64,000 nucleotides of DNA, taken from positions 144,713 to 208,712 of the forward strand of contig NW_015971538.1 of NCBI RefSeq assembly GCF_000182565.1, read 5' to 3'. Both the position numbers and the translations under genes were made by a program. Origin of the DNA: Spizellomyces punctatus DAOM BR117. Lineage: Eukaryota > Chytridiomycota > Chytridiomycetes > Spizellomycetales > Spizellomycetaceae. The notes under the pieces are model-generated. The model had not been told where the DNA came from. It was given only the letters and a program-made list of their open reading frames with translations, and ran no database searches. Position 1 is the first letter of the stretch; each line of letters opens with the position of its first letter. Below are positions 11,242-19,801 of the stretch, in pieces.

Positions 11242-12579
11242 ATGTGCAATCGAGAAACTGTTGCCTGCGGTATAGTCTTTTTCTTGATGGCTTCGACGAT
11301 CACCAAAGCAGCAGCCGCACCAGTAACAGAACTGAAAAGGAACGAGGGGAAGAATTTCCTACCCGGAGACAAGAGGGATAAGTCAGACAGGACAAGGGCG
11401 GAAAGGGAAAAAGCAGCAAAGGACAGAGCAGCCAGAGAGAGGGGCAAGGACAGAGACAAGAATAATGATAACGACGGAGGGCGTGGTGGTAATAACAAAA
11501 AAGATGACAACGACCGCCAAGGTGACGGCTCTCCTGGTGCACGCAGTCCTATCAGGATCGTCCTCGTCACCCCGACATTCCCGACGTCTCCTACACCGAC
11601 CATTCCTGAACCTAATGCGGAGCCTGATACGGAGTCCGATATTGAAGGCTCGCCAACGCCAACTGCCCCCCCAACTACGTCCACGGACGTACCAGACTCA
11701 CAAGCAACCACAGAAGCTTCTCCCGGCCTGACGCCTGTAAGCAAGCAGTTAGATCCGTTGCGACCAGTAACGCGACCCTCCACGGCCGCCTTAGCAGGAA
11801 CTATGGCAGCTGCCATTGCGGTAACATTTATTCTACTGGCTCTGGCATGGTGGTATGCGAGATGGAAACGTAAACAAATGGTCAACCCCGACAAACTGGT
11901 TGCTAAGAACTCTGTGAAACGCCAAAAGACCATCGAGAGTAGATCTGACGCTGAGCAGGTTGAACACACAAAGTCGTCAACGACAGAGGCTACAATAACG
12001 GTGCCAGAGCCAGGGGTATCGAAAGAAGAATCATATTCGTATCCCGGTCAACATGATTCTGCGTACGATTTGCCAGTTGCAGAGTTTTTGTTGCCACCAA
12101 TGAATCGCATTAGCGGGGCAACGACGGCAACGATGGCAACAACGACAACAACAACAACAACAACAACAACAACCAATGGCAGGGAAGCATCCATGCTGTC
12201 AGCCATAAGCTCCTCCCCACCGAAGGATAACCTGTGGCCCCCCGACTCCCCGCGAGATTCGTACGTCACCGCATCCGCATCTTTGTCCCGTCCACAACCC
12301 GCCGCAACACATAACTCTATGGCCGCCAGGAAGAGTGAGCCACTAGCCCTTGATACGTCATCCATGCGACCGTCTTCCATAGCCACACCGACCACGCCTA
12401 AAACACCCCTTCTTAAGCGTTTCCTACAGAGCTTAGCAACGAGGGCAACAGGGGACAAGGATCGGAATACTATTCTATCCCCTGATTCATCCCGTGCTAG
12501 TGTGAGCACAGATTGGGATTCCAGTAGAATGAGTGCAATGACTGACGGTAGTTTGAGTAGATATCTGGAGGACGACTAG
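11242..12579 (+). CDS. Mucin-like single-pass membrane protein
   Basis: 445 residues from an ATG at 11242; the frame upstream of it has no other ATG. A signal peptide occupies about residues 1-27 and ends in an alanine run. A highly charged K, R, D, N region follows, then a Pro/Thr/Ser-rich stretch likely to be O-glycosylated. There is one transmembrane helix at about 196-216 (A-L-A-G-T-M-A-A-A-I-A-V and on) followed by a basic stop-transfer segment, and then a long Ser/Thr-rich cytoplasmic tail with a run of about 13 threonines. The layout resembles fungal cell-surface or wall-stress sensors, but no sensor domain is identifiable. It is the last host gene before the provirus. Confidence 0.7.
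   Translation: MCNRETVACGIVFFLMASTITKAAAAPVTELKRNEGKNFLPGDKRDKSDRTRAEREKAAKDRAARERGKDRDKNNDNDGGRGGNNKKDDNDRQGDGSPGARSPIRIVLVTPTFPTSPTPTIPEPNAEPDTESDIEGSPTPTAPPTTSTDVPDSQATTEASPGLTPVSKQLDPLRPVTRPSTAALAGTMAAAIAVTFILLALAWWYARWKRKQMVNPDKLVAKNSVKRQKTIESRSDAEQVEHTKSSTTEATITVPEPGVSKEESYSYPGQHDSAYDLPVAEFLLPPMNRISGATTATMATTTTTTTTTTTTNGREASMLSAISSSPPKDNLWPPDSPRDSYVTASASLSRPQPAATHNSMAARKSEPLALDTSSMRPSSIATPTTPKTPLLKRFLQSLATRATGDKDRNTILSPDSSRASVSTDWDSSRMSAMTDGSLSRYLEDD
12134..12172 (+). repeat. ACA trinucleotide microsatellite in coding sequence
   Basis: A run of ACA and ACG triplets encodes a threonine tract in the cytoplasmic tail of the mucin-like membrane protein. It is likely to vary in length between strains. 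Confidence 0.8.
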
Positions 12580-12697
12580 TTGCTAGTCGAGTATATACTT
12601 TGTACATATATTTTGCAGACAATTGTATACAATGAAGAGTTCTTGTAGAAATCTTATGCAAGGCGAAATCCTTATCGATGCTAAATCATGAACAAGA

Positions 12698-12875
12698 GAA
12701 TGGGGATGATATAGTATAAGGAGGATTTAGACCATTACATGACTGTGCCACCCCTACATGACTGTGCCACACTGGAAGGTTACACAAGAGTGAGAATGGG
12801 TCACGTGGGGCGGGCCAGTAGAAAATCACGTGTTGATTGATAGCGTAATGGGTTACACAAGAGCGGAGTTTGAAA
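12698..12875 (+). repeat. Left terminal inverted repeat, 178 bp
   Basis: Matches the reverse complement of 39432-39609 at 176 of 178 positions; the two differences are adjacent (AG against GA, near 12842-12843). Inside it a 16-bp direct repeat TACATGACTGTGCCAC occurs at 12736-12751 and 12755-12770, and a 13-bp repeat GGTTACACAAGAG at 12778-12790 and 12851-12863. Such repeats in a replicating terminus may bind an initiator or terminal protein. Confidence 0.95.
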
Positions 12876-12899
12876 ATCACTCTTTGGGACTTTGAAATG

Positions 12900-13307
12900 T
12901 TAAAGCCAGAGTGAATAGTCTACTTCATTATACCAACGTCTCTTCATTTTACCCAAATAGCCGCCCACCCACTGATATGTACCCCTGTTCTCTGATACGT
13001 CAGACCTAAACTCTCTAACTGTAATCCATGAATCTAGCTGGGCAAGTGTCGGTTTATCCCCATCCGGGCGCCGTCTGTAGTAAACTTTCCACCCTCTGAC
13101 ATTATACCCAGAAACCCCACCACCAAGATAAAACGTATACACATCTAGCACAGTGTCGATTGCTGGTACACCCTCCATAACCAGGGGGTCATTTGGAAAC
13201 TGAAGTTTTGATAAGACTTTATCTTTTGCATCCTCGAACCGTGCCCGCCTAACAATCATCGTCTGAAGCTCGGCCGGTAGTTTGTCCCAGTGTGACTTGG
13301 CCGTCAT
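12900..13307 (-). CDS. Small provirus protein with F-box-like N-terminus
   Basis: 135 residues. The N-terminus (H-W-D-K-L-P-A-E-L-Q-T-M-I) resembles the first half of an F-box, a motif several large DNA viruses use to recruit host SCF ligases, but the match is short. The rest is not recognised. Its ATG overlaps the TGA of the preceding DUF3310 gene (ATGA, 13304-13307), so it is probably translated from the same transcript. It is the gene nearest the left repeat. Confidence 0.55.
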   Translation of the reverse strand: MTAKSHWDKLPAELQTMIVRRARFEDAKDKVLSKLQFPNDPLVMEGVPAIDTVLDVYTFYLGGGVSGYNVRGWKVYYRRRPDGDKPTLAQLDSWITVREFRSDVSENRGTYQWVGGYLGKMKRRWYNEVDYSLWL

Positions 13308-13795
13308 AGTAATTGTCCGAGATAGTAAGAAGCTTTCTTGAAATCGGCCGTCTTGGTGTTGTCAGGTTTCTTGCCCGCTCTCGTCAGGTACTTGTAGACG
13401 TTTCCAATACAGAATCCCTCGAATTGCTCAGTCGACAGTTTGGCTTTCAGGATGTCGATCGTCTCGAGTCCGCCCTCTTTATAGTAGTCGGTTTTACCGT
13501 TAATAAAGAGTGTTGTACCGTTAAAACTTGCCGGTTGTTGAGATTCCACTTTGTTGCTGCTTGGTATAGAACGCTCTCCGATAGTTTCGTTGATATAGAC
13601 AGTCTGAAGTTTCGCCACTCCACTGCCGGGGGGATACACGTTGACCATCCTCTCTTTTGAAGAATCGTTGGTCTTCACAGCCACATAAGAGTTACCCGTT
13701 GTGTTCAAATACATCATACCAGTCCCGTTCATAGGAGCCACGTTGTCCATCTTCTTATAGTATGATTCCCCAACTGGCTCAAACGTGTAGAGCAT
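13304..13795 (-). CDS. DUF3310 protein, left copy
   Basis: 163 residues from the Met at 13795, chosen because a TATAAAA box sits 27 bp upstream; the frame also stays open further upstream. The C-terminal 62 residues are a DUF3310 domain (Y-Y-K-E-G-G-L-E-T-I-D-I, then G-N-V-Y-K-Y-L-T-R-A-G-K-K), a small helical domain otherwise common in phages. The N-terminal hundred residues are unrelated to the right-hand copy. The domain is nearly identical to that at 39032-39424, which faces the other terminus. Confidence 0.75.
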   Translation of the reverse strand: MLYTFEPVGESYYKKMDNVAPMNGTGMMYLNTTGNSYVAVKTNDSSKERMVNVYPPGSGVAKLQTVYINETIGERSIPSSNKVESQQPASFNGTTLFINGKTDYYKEGGLETIDILKAKLSTEQFEGFCIGNVYKYLTRAGKKPDNTKTADFKKASYYLGQLL

Positions 13796-13821
13796 GTAAG
13801 GGTAAAGTTTTCCACCGCCCC

Positions 13822-13828
13822 TTTTATA
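13822..13828 (-). promoter_or_regulatory. TATA box of left DUF3310 gene
   Basis: TATAAAA followed by GGGGCGG on the minus strand, 27 bp before the chosen ATG. The same TATA plus G-rich combination recurs at 19707. Confidence 0.6.
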
Positions 13829-13918
13829 ATGCCGTTCTCCCGAAAGGAGGGAAAGAAAAAGAAGCGACCTGTGACTGCCACACCTCATTGTCTTCCAAGG
13901 AAAAGAAAAGCTGTAAAG

Positions 13919-13926
13919 CTATAAAG
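13919..13926 (+). promoter_or_regulatory. TATA box of thymidylate synthase gene
   Basis: CTATAAAG on the plus strand about 42 bp before the ATG at 13968. It is about 90 bp from the divergent TATA box of the DUF3310 gene. Confidence 0.5.
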
Positions 13927-13967
13927 GAAGCACTACGGCTCAACAACCCTGCACAGTTTTACACAAG

Positions 13968-14912
13968 ATGCACCAAAGTATATTCGATGGGCCAGGACAA
14001 CGAGAAGAGCAGTATTTGGATCTCATACGTGGCATTCTAGCATATGGGGAAAAACGCGCCGATAGGACAGGAACAGGCACACTAACCCTGTTTGCACCAC
14101 CTCAACTACGCTTTTCGCTGGATGGCAATAGCTTCCCTTTACTCACGACGAAGCGCGTACCGTTGCGTATGATTTTTGAGGAACTCATGTTTTTTATTCG
14201 AGGGCAGACAGATGCGACCATCCTGAGCAAAAAAGGGTGCAAGATCTGGGACGGAAATTCGTCTAAAAAAGCGTTGAAACACCTTGGGTTTGGTGACAGA
14301 CGGGCTGGGGATTTAGGTCCTGTGTACGGGTTTCAGTGGCGACATTTCGGGGCCGAATACACGAACGCGAAGGAGGATTATACTGGAAAAGGCGTGGATC
14401 AGTTGAAAGAAGTCATAAGACTTATCAAGGAAAATCCTACAGATCGAAGGATCGTCATGAGTGCGTGGAATCCAGCAGATCTATCAAAGATGGTGCTTCC
14501 ACCGTGCCACATGTTTTGTCAGTTCTATGTGTCTACACCCCCACCAGGGGAACCAGCGACTCTTTCGTGCCAAGTGTACCAGCGGTCATGCGACATGGGG
14601 CTTGGTGTACCTTTCAACATTGCAAGTTACGCTCTTCTCACCATCCTGATTGCGCATGTTACCCAGTTGGAACCAGGCGTGTTGATTCACTGCATGGGGG
14701 ACGCGCATGTGTACAATGATCATGTGGAGGCGCTCAAAGCGCAATTGGCGAGGAAGCCTAGACCGTTTCCGAAACTCTACATTTGGGGAAACGGGAGTAC
14801 ATCAACGACGGTAGATGAGATGGTTAAGGAACTGGAGGCGTTTGAGTGGGAACGGTTGAATTTGGTGGGGTACGAACCGCACCCTAAGATTACAATGAAC
14901 ATGTCTGTGTAG
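13968..14912 (+). CDS. thyA: Thymidylate synthase
   Basis: 314 residues, full length for the ThyA family. It has the N-terminal R-A-D-R-T-G-T-G-T segment that binds dUMP phosphate, the catalytic cysteine in L-P-P-C-H (about residue 180), the Q-R-S-C-D-M-G-L-G-V-P-F-N-I dUMP/folate site, and the C-terminal tail ending M-S-V. It makes dTMP from dUMP and methylene-tetrahydrofolate. Together with the dUTPase-like gene it suggests the virus supports its own dTTP supply. No intron is present, unlike most host genes around the element. Confidence 0.95.
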   Translation: MHQSIFDGPGQREEQYLDLIRGILAYGEKRADRTGTGTLTLFAPPQLRFSLDGNSFPLLTTKRVPLRMIFEELMFFIRGQTDATILSKKGCKIWDGNSSKKALKHLGFGDRRAGDLGPVYGFQWRHFGAEYTNAKEDYTGKGVDQLKEVIRLIKENPTDRRIVMSAWNPADLSKMVLPPCHMFCQFYVSTPPPGEPATLSCQVYQRSCDMGLGVPFNIASYALLTILIAHVTQLEPGVLIHCMGDAHVYNDHVEALKAQLARKPRPFPKLYIWGNGSTSTTVDEMVKELEAFEWERLNLVGYEPHPKITMNMSV

Positions 14913-14927
14913 AAGTACAGAAAAGGT

Positions 14928-17900
14928 TTAAATAATCATAGGCCCTTGCCACCCTATAGGAAAGAGACGCCCCGTAGTCACATCCAATGTTCCTTTCATG
15001 TCTTTAGGTTTAAAGGCAAAATTCTTGAGAAAGTACTTTGTGAACACCCCTGAGCCCGGTTTGTACACAAACGTGAACTGTGGCACACCAACGACAGAAG
15101 CCTCGGACGCTGGATCTTGAAGATGTTCCAGCACAAGATCGACCATGATATCGAAATTGACAAGGGCAGATGTGGCGCGTTTGATGGAAAGCCCCTTACA
15201 TTTGACGACCGTCTCGCCGTCGGCCGCACGCAATCCGTATGTTTTAGGCCCCATACAGACAGCAGTCCGGATCCCCCCATGTTGGGTGTCTAGATCTTCA
15301 CGGGCCCATTCGCCCCACAGATCGCCTTCAGGGATATTGTAGTCTGCATCTGGGTCGTAGATGTAAACGATCGAGTCAGTATCATGCATCAACACACGAT
15401 CACCGAGCTTGTGAAGGTGTTCATGTAACATCAATCTACCGTAAGCAGGGACAAAGCAAGCAGCAGGCAAGTAGCCTTTATGGAGATTGACGCGGACAGT
15501 GCCAGTGTTACGAGTCGTCTTGATCACGCTCCGTGAGCCAATACGGGTGTACCCTTTGAAATGGTAATTGTTGGTGGAAATATTGTTGAAAAGAGCCCGT
15601 TCGGCGTCGTCGACAGGTCCATCGGCCAACACATGCACCATAGGTAAGTTGGGGTTCTCAGCATGTTTGCCCCATGCAGAATTCAACATGATTTTGAATG
15701 TCTTTTTGTACGCCGGCTGGTTCTTCCACCTATCAAAACTCTCCTGCACCATCTCGCCCATCCCGAACGACCGTTCGTAGGATGCAACCAGACGGGCTTG
15801 CTCTGCGAGGGAAGGAGTGTTCTTTGAGCTCGCCATTTTTTCAACGAACAAATCTTTTAGTAGGGGACCCCACAGACTCGGTCGTTTGGTGTACTGGTCG
15901 TAGCGGTACAGCTCTACCAATTCACAACCTACTTCGATGGCGCGTTTGAATTCCACCGATGTGAAGATACCCTCGACCATGCCGCAGGGGAATGTACATT
16001 TGACCGTGTCTGGGTTGAAAATAGGTAGAACCGGGTGGTACATGTTAGGAACCTTGACTTTAGCAGCGACAAACCCGAAAAACGTTTCATCAGCCATCAA
16101 CACATCGATGGAAGGTGATGCATTCGGAGCATAGTCCAAGGCAAGTTTACGATCTACACGGCGTCGTTTAACGTTGATTGAACAGTCTTCACACGGTATG
16201 GTTTCAGGATGTTCGTAGCACGGAAAATACCGATCGTCATATACGTGGATGGTAGGGTACCCCACAGGGTAGTCATTCGCCACCTGGACGTATGGATACA
16301 TGGACACAATATCCACATATCGAATCCTCACACCACGATTCCAGTCTTCGTCGCTGATGTGGTGGTACACTTTCCTTGCGTCTGTTCGACCCCCTCGCAG
16401 AGCCTTACGAGCGAACCAGTACTCGGAATAGGTCAACACAGCCCAGAACTCAGTTTGTGCCAAACGTTGAATCTCGCGCATGAACAACCCTTGGTCTGTT
16501 TTCGGGTCAGGTAGTGTAATGTCAGCGCAGAGTTTGCGTACGGACACCTCGTGGATGTACCCTGGAGCCGTCGGGTTGAACCAAGGGCTCATCCCGAATT
16601 TCCCACTCAGGATAGTGTGATACTGTTCAACGACACGCGCCAAGATCTCAACATCATTGACACAGTACGCAACAAGTTCCTCCATAAAGTTCCAAGGTTT
16701 ACCGAGTTGGGCGTCGTACCATGTGTTGAAAGCATCCAAATCGGCTTGTTTCAATACAGTGTAGGGTAAATCAAAATATTTTTTATCTGGAATCCCTTCG
16801 GTATGATTGTAGTTCTCGATGGAATTGAATAAATGGGGAAAATATCCTTTCCGCATACCACAATCGGCCCCGAGGAAATCGATAGCAAGACTTTTGAGAG
16901 ATCCTTGTAAATGAAGCATCGAATCGATGAAGGTGCACCACCCTAACGTGAAATGAACGATCTTGTTTCCACGCATGATGGGTTTGATGGGCGAATCGTG
17001 GCCGAATTCTTTACACGCTTCTTCATAGAGAAATCGTGAATCGTACCCACTGGCATTGTGAGCAATGATGATATGGCGCGCTGAATTGTCACTAAACATG
17101 CGCCGCAAAAACCGTTTGAGGCAATCGTCGCCAAAGTATGTTTCGACCTCCCCCTCGAAAACGTTTTTGAAGACGACCAAGTTCGGAACATGTTGATGAA
17201 TCTTTTCCCACCGTGTCACAACTGTTCCATCGTCATGACGAGCAAAATGATCGGGATGGTCTACGTCAGATTCCATCACCAACGTGTATTTGTCCTCAAC
17301 GATCTGCATCCGGCTTTCAATGTCGTAGGCCCATAATTTGTAAGTTTTAGGGGAATCGTCTTCATCGACAGCTTCACTGGAAACGAAATCTTCCACTGTT
17401 TGGTCTTGGTCGATTTCTTCAGACGATCCTTCAAACACCATGGACGATGGGCGTTCAGGGTCTTTCAACAAGATACACCGATGAAGAGATGTCTTGGCGT
17501 ATGGGACACGGCACACTTTACAACGTTTATTAGGACAATCGTGTTCGCCGTACTCTCCACATTCTCTACACTTTTTCATCGTCTTGGGGCGTTTAGTTGG
17601 GCGCATATCGGCAGTGACTGTATTGATAGGGCGCGGCGCCACACAGGCGGAGTGGGGGGTAGTTTGCAGGAACAACTCGACACAGGCGTGACAAAACGTG
17701 TAATTTCGTTGATTTCGACTTTTTAGTAATAACTCTTGTGGAGAACGGACGGCAGCGAAATGGGTTTGGTTCACGTCCATAGCGAGGTAGAGGCATTTGG
17801 AAATGTCGTCGTGGTCGAAAACGAAATCTTTACCGGCATACGTATGCTGACGAAACACCTTTTGGTGGTGGCTGTTCATCAGGATAGTGAGGCGGTACGT

Positions 17901-18650
17901 TGTAAAACGTTCGAGTTCGACGATGCGGCCGACTTGCTCAAGAGTGACTTCATCATCAAAACCGAGTTCGCGCTGTAAAGTGTACGCCCCACGATTGAAA
18001 CTGAGCATGTTTGCTTTACTGCGGTAGTGTTTACGATCCCATTCCAACAACATGTGTAGAGCGTACGCAGCACAGTTTATAGGTGTGCCGTCTTCCAATG
18101 TATGTTGGAGCCACGTACGACCGACGCCCCTGTCAGTATCCATCTTAAAAGGAGGTTTGATACATTTCCCCCCACTCCCGTGGATCATTGCGTTGGGGTC
18201 CAAGATGTAAGTCCATTGAATGTCGGATATACCCACGTCCGCTTGGTAAACGTTTTCCAAGATGTTCAAAAAGTTGTTAAAGTAAGCCACGTCAAGAGCA
18301 CCCACACGGATGGGGTCTTGATTGACGGTGAGCGAGCCATCCAATGTAGACCCTTGCATGTATCCCATAGCTGTAGCATTGATGTGGTCCACCGTCAAGT
18401 CGGAACGCCAGGTGGTGACAGCCCGAACGATCTCGTGGCGCATGATAGATGCCAAGGTACGTAACAAGGTGTTGTCATCGAACTGGGATTTCTCGAGCGG
18501 GGTGATAATGTACTCAAAGGAGACGCTTAAAGGACGGCCCGTGACTGTGTGGCGATCTACATCCAAGACGTATTCTGGGCGCCGTTCAGGTAGAGAAGGG
18601 GTAGAAGCTGAACGAGGGGTAGAACGGTTAGAGTCGCGAAAGAAAGACAT
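14928..18650 (-). CDS. polB: Family B DNA polymerase, probably protein-primed
   Basis: 1240 residues, uninterrupted. Exonuclease motifs: Y-D-I-E-S (about 440), H-N-A-S-G-Y-D (about 530), Y-C-V-N-D-V-E (about 665). Polymerase motifs: D-I-V-S-M-Y-P (about 777), K-I-M-L-N-S-A-W-G-K (about 985), D-T-D-S (about 1089). A Cys/His cluster (C-x2-C, C-x4-C-x2-C and following) at about 358-391 looks like zinc fingers. The 430-residue N-terminal extension is unassigned and could hold a priming or terminal-protein function; it contains N-C-A-A-Y-A-L near 190, faintly like a cysteine-peptidase signature. Inverted terminal repeats and the organelle/viral polymerase type support protein-primed replication. 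Reads away from the capsid genes. Confidence 0.95.
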   Translation of the reverse strand: MSFFRDSNRSTPRSASTPSLPERRPEYVLDVDRHTVTGRPLSVSFEYIITPLEKSQFDDNTLLRTLASIMRHEIVRAVTTWRSDLTVDHINATAMGYMQGSTLDGSLTVNQDPIRVGALDVAYFNNFLNILENVYQADVGISDIQWTYILDPNAMIHGSGGKCIKPPFKMDTDRGVGRTWLQHTLEDGTPINCAAYALHMLLEWDRKHYRSKANMLSFNRGAYTLQRELGFDDEVTLEQVGRIVELERFTTYRLTILMNSHHQKVFRQHTYAGKDFVFDHDDISKCLYLAMDVNQTHFAAVRSPQELLLKSRNQRNYTFCHACVELFLQTTPHSACVAPRPINTVTADMRPTKRPKTMKKCRECGEYGEHDCPNKRCKVCRVPYAKTSLHRCILLKDPERPSSMVFEGSSEEIDQDQTVEDFVSSEAVDEDDSPKTYKLWAYDIESRMQIVEDKYTLVMESDVDHPDHFARHDDGTVVTRWEKIHQHVPNLVVFKNVFEGEVETYFGDDCLKRFLRRMFSDNSARHIIIAHNASGYDSRFLYEEACKEFGHDSPIKPIMRGNKIVHFTLGWCTFIDSMLHLQGSLKSLAIDFLGADCGMRKGYFPHLFNSIENYNHTEGIPDKKYFDLPYTVLKQADLDAFNTWYDAQLGKPWNFMEELVAYCVNDVEILARVVEQYHTILSGKFGMSPWFNPTAPGYIHEVSVRKLCADITLPDPKTDQGLFMREIQRLAQTEFWAVLTYSEYWFARKALRGGRTDARKVYHHISDEDWNRGVRIRYVDIVSMYPYVQVANDYPVGYPTIHVYDDRYFPCYEHPETIPCEDCSINVKRRRVDRKLALDYAPNASPSIDVLMADETFFGFVAAKVKVPNMYHPVLPIFNPDTVKCTFPCGMVEGIFTSVEFKRAIEVGCELVELYRYDQYTKRPSLWGPLLKDLFVEKMASSKNTPSLAEQARLVASYERSFGMGEMVQESFDRWKNQPAYKKTFKIMLNSAWGKHAENPNLPMVHVLADGPVDDAERALFNNISTNNYHFKGYTRIGSRSVIKTTRNTGTVRVNLHKGYLPAACFVPAYGRLMLHEHLHKLGDRVLMHDTDSIVYIYDPDADYNIPEGDLWGEWAREDLDTQHGGIRTAVCMGPKTYGLRAADGETVVKCKGLSIKRATSALVNFDIMVDLVLEHLQDPASEASVVGVPQFTFVYKPGSGVFTKYFLKNFAFKPKDMKGTLDVTTGRLFPIGWQGPMII

Positions 18651-18690
18651 TGTGGGAGGAGTCTTGGCAGGATAACTAGTAGGTACAGCC

Positions 18691-18701
18691 TATTTTATAT
18701 A
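18691..18701 (-). promoter_or_regulatory. TATA box of DNA polymerase gene
   Basis: TATATAAAATA on the minus strand about 40 bp before the polymerase ATG. Confidence 0.55.
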
Positions 18702-18778
18702 TTCAATGAACGTTACACAACCTAACTCTAAACTTTTGTCCGAAAACTAGCCTGAGGTTGTCCGAATGTGTGGAGCGG

Positions 18779-19480
18779 CTATGTGGCGCTCACGTTAGAC
18801 ACTGGAACGTCAACCAGGTCCACGGTGTCGGTACAACGTGCCATAAACAAGTTACACAGCCCTGTCCCCGGGGGCAACGTGATGACAGTGTCAGTGTTGT
18901 TTACCACGGACACGGTAACATCAAAAAAACTTTCTGAATCCAGCAAGATGTCACGGACGATTAGTCCAGGTACCGCAAAAGGATAGGGTCGTCCACAGAT
19001 GCGTCCAAGAAATCCCTTTGGAATCTGGATAGCGAATCCCAATGGGACGTCAACGGTCGCGCGGCCGGGGAGTACAAGCTTATAATCTGTTCGCAGGGAA
19101 AGGGTCCATCCAACGGAGTTACCGGTTCTGTACGGTAAGCGGGAAGAGTCGGTGTGGCGGAAACAGCGTAGCTCCACACGTTGAGACACCGCGAACAAAT
19201 CTCGTTTCGGGTCTGCGGGCGCGGCGGGTCTCGGGCGTTGGTACGGAAACATCCGTTGTACAGACTGTCGCCCGTGGTCGACGGGCGTCTGAAGAGGTTG
19301 CGCAGACGTTCCGTACGCCGGCGGAGCGTGTCCACCAGTACCGTGGAAAGCCTGCGTCGTGGCAGAGGGCTGGTGGTAGGTGCTGGTTGGCGTTGTGGAG
19401 AAGTTGTGTGGGCTAGGGCCTGGTTGGGCCATTTGCGCGAAGTCGTTCGAGGTGGGATGACCACAGGCATACGAATCCAT
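18779..19480 (-). CDS. dUTPase-like protein with degenerate active site
   Basis: 233 residues. The N-terminal half is Pro/Ser/Thr/Gln-rich. The C-terminal half (about 95-225) follows the trimeric dUTPase fold: V-D-V-P-L-G-F-A-I-Q-I-P-K-G-F-L-G, then R-P where R-S-G-L is usual, then L-L-D-S-E, V-N-N-T-D and L-P-P-G-T-G-L. The catalytic and uridine-binding motifs are changed: no serine in the arginine motif and no G-D-R-I-A-Q-L. It may therefore be a structural or regulatory derivative rather than an active enzyme. The frame opens only after a stop at about 19508, while the best promoter and ATG lie further upstream in another frame (see next entry). Confidence 0.7.
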   Translation of the reverse strand: MDSYACGHPTSNDFAQMAQPGPSPHNFSTTPTSTYHQPSATTQAFHGTGGHAPPAYGTSAQPLQTPVDHGRQSVQRMFPYQRPRPAAPADPKRDLFAVSQRVELRCFRHTDSSRLPYRTGNSVGWTLSLRTDYKLVLPGRATVDVPLGFAIQIPKGFLGRICGRPYPFAVPGLIVRDILLDSESFFDVTVSVVNNTDTVITLPPGTGLCNLFMARCTDTVDLVDVPVSNVSAT

Positions 19481-19692
19481 GTGAAACGTTTTTTCTTTTC
19501 TTTAGAAGAGGATGTGACGGTGAGCACAGTTGTGGGAACAGAGGGAACGCCCGAACTTGGCATGTTTTTATCACGAAAAGAGGCCCATCTGACAGGTGGA
19601 ATAGGATGTTTTGGACCAATGCGGCGATCGTAATAGGCGCGAATGGGGGCGGGGTACGTGGCGTCACGGCATAGGCACCAACGACACTTCAT
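18961..19692 (-). CDS. Overlapping ORF ahead of and across the dUTPase-like gene
   Basis: An ATG at 19692 in strong Kozak context (GCCGCCATGA), downstream of a minus-strand TATA box at 19767, opens a 243-residue frame starting with a Cys-rich segment (K-C-R-W-C-L-C-R-D). It overlaps the dUTPase-like frame for about 520 nt, shifted by one base. Either two proteins are encoded, or the N-terminal part is joined to the dUTPase-like domain by a -1 frameshift in the A-rich run near 19490-19507 or by splicing. I cannot tell which, and the frame beyond 19480 may be only a shadow. Confidence 0.4.
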   Translation of the reverse strand: MKCRWCLCRDATYPAPIRAYYDRRIGPKHPIPPVRWASFRDKNMPSSGVPSVPTTVLTVTSSSKEKKKRFTWIRMPVVIPPRTTSRKWPNQALAHTTSPQRQPAPTTSPLPRRRLSTVLVDTLRRRTERLRNLFRRPSTTGDSLYNGCFRTNARDPPRPQTRNEICSRCLNVWSYAVSATPTLPAYRTEPVTPLDGPFPCEQIISLYSPAARPLTSHWDSLSRFQRDFLDASVDDPILLRYLD

Positions 19693-19706
19693 GGCGGCCG
19701 AATGGT

Positions 19707-19720
19707 TATAAAAAGGGCGG
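19707..19720 (+). promoter_or_regulatory. TATA box of SSB-like gene, interlaced with opposing promoter
   Basis: TATAAAAAGGGCGG on the plus strand, about 90 bp before the ATG at 19802. The opposing TATA box (minus strand, 19767-19773) lies between this box and that ATG, so the two divergent transcripts should overlap at their 5-prime ends. Confidence 0.5.
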
Positions 19721-19766
19721 GTCCGGCGTTCCCATCCGCTACGGCCGCTCAAACATACCGTACGCC

Positions 19767-19773
19767 TTTTATA
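19767..19773 (-). promoter_or_regulatory. TATA box for dUTPase-region transcript
   Basis: TATAAAA on the minus strand followed by GGCG, about 75 bp before the ATG at 19692. Confidence 0.45.
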
Positions 19774-19801
19774 CTCATTGGAAACATTCAATTAACGGAC
19801 C

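Noticed and set aside
11172-11969. Long antisense frame within the mucin-like membrane protein gene
   Set aside because: Leu/Ser/Val-rich mirror of the low-complexity sense strand; the sense frame has a signal peptide and a membrane helix.
12048-12509. Antisense frame with a poly-valine run
   Set aside because: The valines are the complement of the threonine-coding ACA repeat on the sense strand.
12680-12697. Target-site duplication at the provirus ends
   Set aside because: The only shared word in the two flanks (ATGAA) is at different distances from the two ends, so it is not a duplication.
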